A DNA stretch of 64,000 nt from Breviolum minutum Mf 1.05b.01 (Eukaryota > Sar > Dinophyceae > Suessiales > Symbiodiniaceae): NCBI GenBank assembly GCA_000507305.1, contig DF239266.1:62001-126000 (forward strand). The letters are read 5' to 3'. The notes beneath the pieces were generated by a model that was not told the DNA's origin, made no database searches, and saw nothing but the letters and a program-made list of their open reading frames with translations. Each line of letters begins with the position of its first letter. Positions within the stretch are counted from its first letter, which is position 1. Shown in pieces: positions 56,351 through 64,000 of this stretch. The translations under genes were made by a program, and so were the position numbers.

Positions 56351-56488
56351 CGCTTGCGTTTCGAAATTCCCGAGGATTTCGAGGTCGTCGACAAATTGAC
56401 GCAACAGGACTTTGAGGAGCCGTTTTTTTTTTCGGGGGAAGATCCGCGGCTGGGAAGGTTGAGTGACCAGATCCCCCGTTATTATGCA
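56351..56488 (+). CDS. Plus-strand exon interrupted by a family J element
   Basis: After GGGTTTTAG it reads RLRFEIPEDFEVVDKLTQQD then FEEPFFFSGEDPRLGRLSDQ and IPRYYA. The protein-like reading stops exactly where the family J element begins at 56489, with no donor visible before it. Either the element inserted in the exon or the splice site lies inside it. Confidence 0.5.
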
Positions 56489-56603
56489 CTAAGGATCCAG
56501 TTTGTATGTCCTAAGAAAGGGATTACACCGATCCATTCCTATTCTAAGGATGGAATTGGGACCATCAAACCGTATACTGTAGGGAAGGGTATGGATCCTT
56601 AGG
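56489..56603. repeat. Family J MITE-like element next to an exon
   Basis: Ends CTAAGGATCCAGTTTGTATG and GGGTATGGATCCTTAGGG. Other copies: 36938-37061, 42468-42590, 43502-43612, 52824-52942, 61855-61994, 62968-63077, and the split copy around 40320-40500. Confidence 0.8.
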
Positions 56604-57134
56604 GATGAACAACTTGGAAAACATAGGAAAGTCCCATTATTTTAGGCAACTGTGGCTGGTTTTAGGGGTTTCAAGTTGATGGAAATTAACAGCAACTTGT
56701 TTTCCAGGAACTTGGATTTGTTGAAGGTTTAAGGTAAACCACTGTTGAACCACTAAGTTGGTGGCAACTCAAAGATTTTTGGAATTTTCACCCCGATCGC
56801 AGGGGAAATCATCCAATTTGACGAGCATAGTTTTTCAAATGGGTTGAAACCACCAACTAGACCACCATTTGGGATTTGGAAATATTATAAGGCAATTCAA
56901 AGTGACCTTTTGATCCCCTACTGTCGTTGGAGGTCACCAAAAACCTTTGATTTGGGGCCACGTTTTCACAATACCAAAAAGGTCACGGCTTGAATCACCA
57001 GGATTTGGATCTTCCCATTAAAAAGATATGGAGGCTCGAAGATGCAATTTAGAAGATGAGGTTTTCTGGATTTTGATTTTTGCTTGGTGACTTTTTTGGG
57101 TTCAACATGTTGATATTCAAAGGTGTATAGCAGA

Positions 57135-57221
57135 GGATCCATGTATGGTATATATTTATCTACATTTAACATAAACATGAATCAAACGTAGGTAAAATAT
57201 ACCATACATGGATCCTATGGG
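57135..57221. repeat. Family E copy
   Basis: Arms GGATCCATGTATGGTATATA and AATATACCATACATGGATCC. Confidence 0.85.
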
Positions 57222-57384
57222 TATAGCAGTGAGTTCGAAGGATTTCTTGGGTTTGGGGCCCATCCACCCTGGATGCAATCGTCACAGATAGAGGTTTAGT
57301 AGTGGGGATTCCCCGGCCCTCAAAAATGTCCATCCCCTTGGAATAGGAATGTAGGGGTAATCCCTTAGGACATACCAGGATTCT

Positions 57385-57532
57385 TACAAGGTGGGGGCCC
57401 GAGCCAAACGTTATTAAATGGAGATGTAAGACCTATAAATGGCCGAAAAATGAATGGGTAACTGGAGTTATAACCCTACGTATAGGGGTTAATTAATTGA
57501 CTCCATTTAATAGGTTGGGACCCACCTTGTAG
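57385..57532. repeat. Family F MITE-like element, type copy
   Basis: Ends ACAAGGTGGGGGCCCGAGCC and GGTTGGGACCCACCTTGTA, with the internal AAATGGCCGAAAAATGAATG typical of the family. Other copies: 2580-2755, 24720-24887, 32965-33115, 38395-38525, 43011-43150, 51215-51352, 53548-53690, 56144-56276, 58838-58965. Confidence 0.85.
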
Positions 57533-58032
57533 GGATTCATCATCCTGGTGGTGATTTCCGCCTCCTGTGGGTTGGGGGGGACGCTAGTCCAGATTTCTCG
57601 TGAAAAGCATCGATTTTTGGGTGGGACTTCACTTGGTTGGTACTTGTAGGTGGAGGCAATTTTTATTATTTTTGCATGTTTTTATCCCACAACTATAGGA
57701 TAAACACGATTTGACTGTTTGACCCATAGTTTGTGGAAAATTGGGTTAAAACATTGATATAAGTAGGAACCCATAATTCGACTTATAGAGGTGACAAAAA
57801 TACCCAGTTACCATAGTTACCCGTTTATTTTCGGGCATTTATAGGGTTTTCACTGCCATTTCTATCGATCCTATATATGTTCCAGTATATAGGGGCCCAT
57901 CTTTGTATCCTCACTGTGCTACACCCTAGATATCCAGGGCCACTAGCTGAAAAGGTATTTGGACACCCAAAAGATTTACCTAAAACACCGTTCACCTCAG
58001 GAGGTATCACTGGATGTCTAGGTGAACAATGA

Positions 58033-58138
58033 AAAAACCCTGGTTGTTTAGGGTATATAGGGTAATTATACTACCCAGTTATGTGGGGATTATAATAAAC
58101 GATTCTAAGGATCCCATAAGGATCCCTATTAGGGCCAT
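58033..58138. repeat. Family K element
   Basis: Shares GGTTGTTTAGGGTATATAGG and GGATTATAATAAACGATT with stretches at 36541-36618 and 44237-44322. The inverted-repeat structure is weaker than in the other families. Confidence 0.55.
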
Positions 58139-59498
58139 GTTTTTTTCGTGGCTCCGCTGTCAGAATTTCTCGCTTTTTGTTGGTGGTTTGTAGCTGCAGC
58201 CCTTTCGTTCGAAATCATTTTGTTCCAGGAGAAGTTTCGTGATATGGGTCGACCCGTTCTTGTGAGATGCTGGGTCGTCAAGAGGTGGATTTTAATTTGC
58301 GTCTCATATCACCAATACCCATAGGATCACGGGGTTCACCGTAAGAACCCTAAAAAATGACAGGTATTAATTATTAAACCTTGGTGATGTAGGGTTTCTC
58401 CTATTTTTTTAGGGTTGCTTCAGGTGATTATGGCAAAGCCCGCCATAGGATCAATGTTTGGTATATGTATCTACAATTGCAATAGAAACTGACACAAACA
58501 TGACTGAATGTAGGTACATATACCAGTCATTGATCCTATGGAATGGTCAGTTGAGCAGTAAAACAACTTGATTGTTGAAGGGTCATTTAGGGGGTTATAC
58601 TAGTTACTTTGTTTTACATGGATGGCAATGTATAGACCATCATAGGAATCCCGTCATTTATTTATCACATGATGTAGCAATGAATAAGCTCCCACAATAG
58701 GAGGCCACTTCACCTTCGATTTTGGGTCACTTAGCCATCCCAAAAAGGTCACGGCTTGAATCACTTTGTGGGGGTAGATGCTTAATCTCTCTCATCGGGC
58801 GGTTCCCCAACCAAACATTTTGAGAATTGGGAGCAGGCCTACAAGATGGGACCCTACCAGGTATTTCATGGAGTGCAATAACCCTTTTAAATGGCCGAAC
58901 ATAAATGGGTATTCCTGCGGGTATTTCACCCTACTTATAGGGGCCCCGTAACTCCATTTACACCCCGAAAAACTAACATGGCTACCCAAAAATGGTGGTT
59001 TGGAAAAGGTGGTCCCTTCTAAATATGGCCATTTTTGCTAGCTATGTTAAATCTCTGGGGGTATAACTAGTAAATGGGGCCCACCGATCGCATGAGAACC
59101 ACCACAAACCAGCAACGATGGCCGAATATGTTTCGAAACAGCCAAGCAGGCTGACATTTGATTTTTTTGGGGGGGATGATGAACATTTAGTAGGAAACCT
59201 AAATTTTTCAACCCTAGTGTCCCAAAATCCTCCAGTCATACCTTCTCAGGAGGTGTGAGTTTGGACCCCCTAAAGGCCTTCTCACACTAGGGCAACTTTG
59301 ATTTCATGGTCTGACATGGCTGAGTGAGATGTGTTCATTTCTCATACCTGGGATGTATATATCATTGTATAGGGATGGTTCGAGAAACTAACTATGACCC
59401 AGGAGTTCTTCCGTCAACAGTCTGTAGGTTCTGCTTGCTTTAGGGAGGTCTATTTGAAGGCATGGGAATGAAGATGTAATATATAACAATCCCTGTAT

Positions 59499-59583
59499 AC
59501 ATGCAAATACCTCCTGAAAAGGTATTTGGACCCCTCAAAATATACCTAAAACACCAAACCTCAGGAGGTATTTGGATGTCTAG
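59499..59583. repeat. Family B copy
   Basis: Ends CAAATACCTCCTGAAAAGGT and CAGGAGGTATTTGGATGTCT. Confidence 0.75.
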
Positions 59584-60007
59584 TGGTACAAATATTATAT
59601 GTATATACACTACATATTAGGTCGTTTTCTGACATGGAAGAACTTTCCAGCCTACCATACAGGTTGCCTGTGTTTTCTCCGGTACCATCCAGTAAGACTT
59701 CTATGCGGTGAATTTATCTTCGTGTTTTTCGAATATTCCTGAGGAAACTTTGCAGCCAAAGAGGATCGCTGTAACTTGCGGAAGAACTTGGTCATGAAGG
59801 CGTTTTGGTTGATTTTTTTTTGGATTTCATTTTTGTTTCGGTGACTCTTTACGAATTCTACCATTTGGGAGAATATGTTTGGTACTTTTTCCAAGCATGG
59901 GTTGAAAATTCGCCAATTTGTGGACCTGGGGTCGATGAAGATGTGGCCAGATTTTTTGTTCTTGCGGAATGTGCGGGGGAGGTGTTGGTGTTGTTGTTTT
60001 TGGTGTT

Positions 60008-60066
60008 AATGTTGTTGTTGTTGCTGTTGCTGTTGTTGTTGCTGTTGTTGTTGTTGTTGTTGTTGT
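60008..60066. repeat. TTG/CTG trinucleotide array
   Basis: About 20 TTG units mixed with CTG. It encodes a Leu run in a plus-strand open frame (59805-60233) that lacks other protein-like character. Confidence 0.9.
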
Positions 60067-60494
60067 GGTTTGCAACACTTCAGATGTGTAGAGGCGTATT
60101 TTTATTCAGGTACAAATATATAACTCAGCTATATTTAATTATATTTATGCATGTATATGTATGTATATATGTTCCACAGTCAAGGTACAGTCAAGGGGGA
60201 ATAGAACTGTCCCAGTCCCATGTTCATCCATAGTATCTATATATAAAACTAAATATATATAGAGATGCAAGATTGGGATTGGGTTGATTTCTTGTGATAC
60301 ATGTTTGGGTAACTTTATCTACTGTCATACATGTACGGTTTTGTAAGATAAGATAGTTTTTACAATGTGTTCCACCAACATTCACTATGTAGTTTCCAAC
60401 CATCCCTTTTTATATCTTGGTTTCTGAAATACCATGTTTTCAAGTAAGAGTTTGTGATCATCCAAATGGAACCACCATCTTTTTTTAAGCGTGT

Positions 60495-60728
60495 GGAGTG
60501 ATCGATGTCCCTACGAATTGGGGAGCGTTTTTAGAAGCTCGGAATCCTCAAAATCACAGGGCATTTTTTCGCCTTGGCCAGGCACATGGCAACAAAAAGT
60601 TTGACCTCGGACCTATTGCTTATCCACACCTTGTTGGTGCACAGCCTTGTGAGATGCTTGGGATTCCATGGGTTTTTTTTTGTGGAACAAAATCTTTGAC
60701 CGGATTGTTGAAACAAAAGAGGCATTGA
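60495..60728 (+). CDS. Plus-strand terminal exon, unrecognised
   Basis: 77 codons reading GVIDVPTNWGAFLEARNPQN, then FFRLGQAHGNKKFDLGPIAY, then PHLVGAQPCEMLGIPWVFFC, ending at TGA 60726-60728. It has an unusually clear protein-like composition. The acceptor is probably TTTAAG at about 60489. Family not recognised. Confidence 0.5.
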   Translation, partial: GVIDVPTNWGAFLEARNPQNHRAFFRLGQAHGNKKFDLGPIAYPHLVGAQPCEMLGIPWVFFCGTKSLTGLLKQKRH

Positions 60729-62273
60729 ATCGTATAGGGGAATCAAAAACCAGATTGATGGAAAGTGGATGAAGGACTAGTTGGTGGTTTCATTTTTTTT
60801 ACTGTTCACCCCGATCCTTGGAGAAATGATCCAGTTGGACTAATATTTTTTTTCAGATGGGTTGAAACCTAGAAGATGATGATATTCGTCCAGTGATTTT
60901 GGTTTATAACACCAGTTTTTGAGAAGTCCAAACTCAGCCGAACAGGTATGACTGGAGGGATGGCAACTGGAAGACAATTTGTCCATTTAGTGACGATTTC
61001 TAGTCTATAGGAAGACAAAACAAGTTGGCTGAAATATGGATTTCCAAGATTAAGTATATCTTAAAAGGTTATAATTCCCAGATGCTCTATGTATATGGAA
61101 TATGGAATAGTTACCTGCATTTGGCTTATTGTTTTTTGCATGTTTTTGGTAAATGTAGGTTGTTTCAATGATGGTCAGGTCAATATACTTCACTGTCATC
61201 CAAGAACCTGGCATGCCTTTTGACAAAATTCTTCTTGGGGACCAGTTACGAAAATGAATTGTGTAGTATCAAATCATCAAACATAAAGACCTCTGTGGTA
61301 TTTGAACGCCCCCAACAAGAAGTTTTGGGGTGTTCCAACAATACTTAAGCTTTTTTAAAGGAAGATCATTTGCCTGCAAGATGCCCAAACTCCATGTCGA
61401 TCCACGTCGTGGTTTTTTTTTCTTTCTCATCTTCGCAGCTAAAAAGGAAGAACTTTTCCATTGAAGAAGCTGAGATGGGCGCGAGATGTCAAAGGCGGGG
61501 TAGAAGGGTTTGGTGGTGAAACCGAAGCCTCGAAATTGGCGGTTAGTGATGATGGTGTGGAAAAAGGGCGAGTTGACGACATTTTTACACTTCCTGAAAC
61601 TAATCTAGGTGGTGGTTTCAAAGATTTTTTATTTTCACCCCTATTTGGGGAAGATTTCCAATTTGACTAATATTTTTCAAATGGGTTGAAACCACCAACT
61701 TGTTAATACCCTCCTGAAGTTTAACAGTTCGCCCCTTTGAAAAGTTACCGAAACCCAATAGGAAAGGATAGCTTGTCTTCCAGTCCCACCATTTTTCCAA
61801 GGGCGAACTGTTAAACATCGGGGGTGTTTTTTGCCCATGAAAATAGGCCGTTTTCCCCAAAAGATCAATGTTTTCGGGTCCCCAGACTAGGATTGATGGT
61901 CGAAACACCCCATCCCATACCAAACGGTCATAGGATTGGAGCGTAGGGAAATCTCGGATTCTTAGGACACACCTACGGATCCTTAGGGGTAATGTTTTAC
62001 CTTTAACCAAACTGGAGCCTGATTTCTGGATCCACGGCGGACCAACCTTCACCCAAGCACCAAGAAGTTTAGAAACAGCTTAAAACGTAAGATGTCGTTT
62101 TTAGATTATTATGAGATCCTTTGGCTATTTATTGATGGTATAATCGAGGATCCAAGGATTGGTGGAATAAATGATGAAGCTAAGCTAAGATTAAGAACAA
62201 AACACATATGCTTCAGATTCTCAGACCTTTTTGAATCCACAGCTTCACTACACTAGGTTGGTCTAGCTTTGAC

Positions 62274-62335
<62 letters not shown>

Positions 62336-62345
62336 GTAATCATCA
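62274..62345. repeat. CAT trinucleotide array
   Basis: About 20 CAT units with one CGTAAT break near the end, followed closely by a family E element. Confidence 0.95.
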
Positions 62346-62438
62346 TCCTTTTGCTATGGTAACCATATGTGCTAGGGTCTAAAAACTCCCATATATTGAG
62401 GATATTTGAGGATAACTTTGATAGGGAATCCTTATAAC

Positions 62439-62527
62439 CCCTAGTATCCATGTATGGTATATTTAGCTACATTTACCATAAAAATCAACCAAATGGAGCT
62501 AAATATACCATACATGGATCCTATGGG
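62439..62527. repeat. Family E MITE-like palindrome, type copy
   Basis: Near-perfect hairpin: ATCCATGTATGGTATATTTA, a spacer with ACCATAAAAATCAACC, then TAAATATACCATACATGGAT. Other copies: 1270-1380, 4199-4312, 27003-27067, 29960-30054, 31596-31692, 35021-35117, 42008-42092, 44533-44635, 48688-48785, 49394-49432 (half), 52230-52310 (half), 57135-57221, 58442-58541, 63471-63552. Confidence 0.9.
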
Positions 62528-62716
62528 TAATGGGTTAATATGAACCCTTATTGGGTTGATGTACATCATCCCCTATCATACATGGATCATCATCCGTTGC
62601 GCTTGCTTCCTTTTTTGAAAATGCCAGACATGGAAATCTCTCCAATTACCACGCCTCACATTCTCCAGGCACGTGCCGGGTACGGGAACGTGCGTACGTT
62701 TTTCGGGTCAATGTGT

Positions 62717-62860
62717 CAATAGCTGTTTCCTGGTTCCCTTAATAGGTGGTAGGTACTATTTAATCACCCAATTGGCAAGGACTATAAGTGGTATATACTG
62801 CCAATTGGGGGATTATATGGTACTGATCCCACCTATTAAGGGAACCAGGATCAACCATTG
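62717..62860. repeat. Family I copy
   Basis: Ends TTTCCTGGTTCCCTTAATAG and CCTATTAAGGGAACCAGGAT. Confidence 0.85.
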
Positions 62861-63079
62861 AATGTGTGTGTGGTTGGATTCGCTTTCCACCACAGATTGA
62901 GGGTTTTTTTTGAGGGTCAGTTTACTTTAGACCCTCACGTGTTTTAAGAGGTTTCCTAGATACTAAACCCAAAGAATCCCCTCACCATTCCCTATCAAGT
63001 AGGAGTTGATGGTCGGAACATCCCATTCCAAACGGTCATAGAATTTGGATCGGGGAAATCCGGATTCTTAAGACATTCC

Positions 63080-64000
63080 TGTGTCCTTGGGGGAAAAATG
63101 TAACCATTTACTGGGTTTATCGCTGGGTCACCCCATTTTGTTTGAATTTTGGAGTAAAACTTCTCAATATATGTGTGTCACTTTTCCGAGGATTTGTTCG
63201 GATCTACTCGCATGACCTGAGTATGATTTGAAATTATCACCTCCTGCTTGATATCCGGTGTTTGGAATCTTAGGGGTAGCTAGTGGTGTTTTTTTTCTTC
63301 CCTAAGGTATCCCTTACCAAGGCACTAACATATCCCTTATCAAGGCACTTTTGAAGAAGGGTTTTCCTTTTCCCCAGGCGGGATACATTGGTTCCGGAGA
63401 GCGTATATTTCTTCCAAAGAAACGGTTGCACAACAGTACCTGTACATAACAGTACGTGTATCATACCTAGATGCGATGAATGTATGACATGTGTTTTTAC
63501 CTGCATTTCACTCAAAATTCAGGTTTACGTAGGTAAATATCATATACATTGCATGGTGCAGATGGAATATCAAAGTATAATTCTAATGTGCATCATATTA
63601 TATTATAGAGTCATAGAGAACATATAAATTGTCATTACTCCAATGTTCTCCACGCATGTGTAGACTTTTCTAACTTCTAGGTGAAAGAACCTCCTGCGTC
63701 AAAGTCCAACATTCACAGGGCCCTTATACAGCAGCTACAGTAATCCACTCCCTAAATCTTCCAGTTACAACATTATAACACCCATTGTGAAATGCGGCTT
63801 GACAAAAAAACCTTTCAAAACTGGATCAAAACTGGGCCGTGTTTTTTTTTCATACCAAAACTGAGAAGTCATACCATGATGGATCCAAAACACCAGTAGG
63901 CTTCACCATTGGTATACCCTACCCGCCCCAGACATCCAGTCATACCGAAAGTAGATTCGGTGGAATCCTGGATATCATAGACTTGCTTGCTGCGGTTCCA
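63080..64000. other. Right edge, repeats only
   Basis: Contains a family E copy (63471-63552) and a family B end near 63925. No supported gene. Confidence 0.45.

Noticed and set aside
59805..60233. 142-codon plus-strand frame with a Leu run as a membrane protein
   Set aside because: The hydrophobic run comes entirely from a TTG/CTG repeat, and the rest has no convincing composition or splice sites.
34118..61702. Regularly recurring short repeats as a CRISPR array
   Set aside because: Copies are kilobases apart, diverged, and are whole inverted-repeat elements with their own ends, not direct repeats with equal spacers.
1..64000. tRNA, rRNA or dinoflagellate spliced-leader genes
   Set aside because: No cloverleaf with A and B boxes, no rRNA-like block and no spliced-leader sequence was noticed by eye; a covariance-model search would be needed to exclude them.

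Overview
This is eukaryotic nuclear DNA, most likely from a dinoflagellate, with Symbiodiniaceae or a relative my best guess. Reasons: (1) minus-strand exons between 6.5 and 22 kb match, from memory and not from a search, a large dinoflagellate-specific protein family with motifs such as GLVCSS, WLLEQP, RRLCEVKPSGKC and EDFIGRPSRISRRV; (2) several introns appear to start with GA after CAG, a donor type known in dinoflagellates; (3) neighbouring genes point the same way; (4) the rest of the window is packed with short inverted-repeat elements (MITE-like) and short, widely spaced exons. No rRNA, tRNA, CRISPR array or bacterial operon was seen.

Layout. 1-6.5 kb: repeat-rich, with plus-strand coding remnants at 3.44-3.64 and 4.63-5.37 kb. 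6.55-22.07 kb: a repeat-poor island with three co-oriented minus-strand gene modules. Module 1 (22.07 to 15.09 kb) has an acidic linker, a Gly-Arg and Lys-Glu region, a TFARR-type motif and a domain that resembles a C5-cytosine DNA methyltransferase fold. Module 2 (14.27 to about 10.2 kb) is a coiled-coil and basic adaptor protein with a conserved LRRLCE/RGWFTKEAM block. Module 3 (9.87 to 6.55 kb) has a GIY-YIG-like endonuclease domain followed by a long domain with Asp, Asp, Glu and Cys/His landmarks that resembles a DDE transposase. Several splice junctions keep frame and phase, so the exon chain is well supported. Two in-frame stops (TAA at 13442-13444, TGA at 7933-7935) break otherwise continuous coding frames, so this copy may be decaying.

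22.1-64 kb: at least a dozen families of 90-180 bp inverted-repeat elements, some nested in each other, plus simple repeats. Among them lie short plus-strand candidate exons (24.2, 25.7, 26.15-26.53, 35.3, 35.6, 36.4, 47.3, 48.8, 51.1, 53.0, 55.3, 56.35 and 60.5 kb) and a frameshifted retrotransposon integrase relic at 30.29-30.59 kb.

Working hypothesis: the 6.5-22 kb island is one copy of a large dinoflagellate element or gene cassette that combines methyltransferase-like, GIY-YIG-like and DDE-like parts. Domain names come from motif reading only; no database or structure search was possible.
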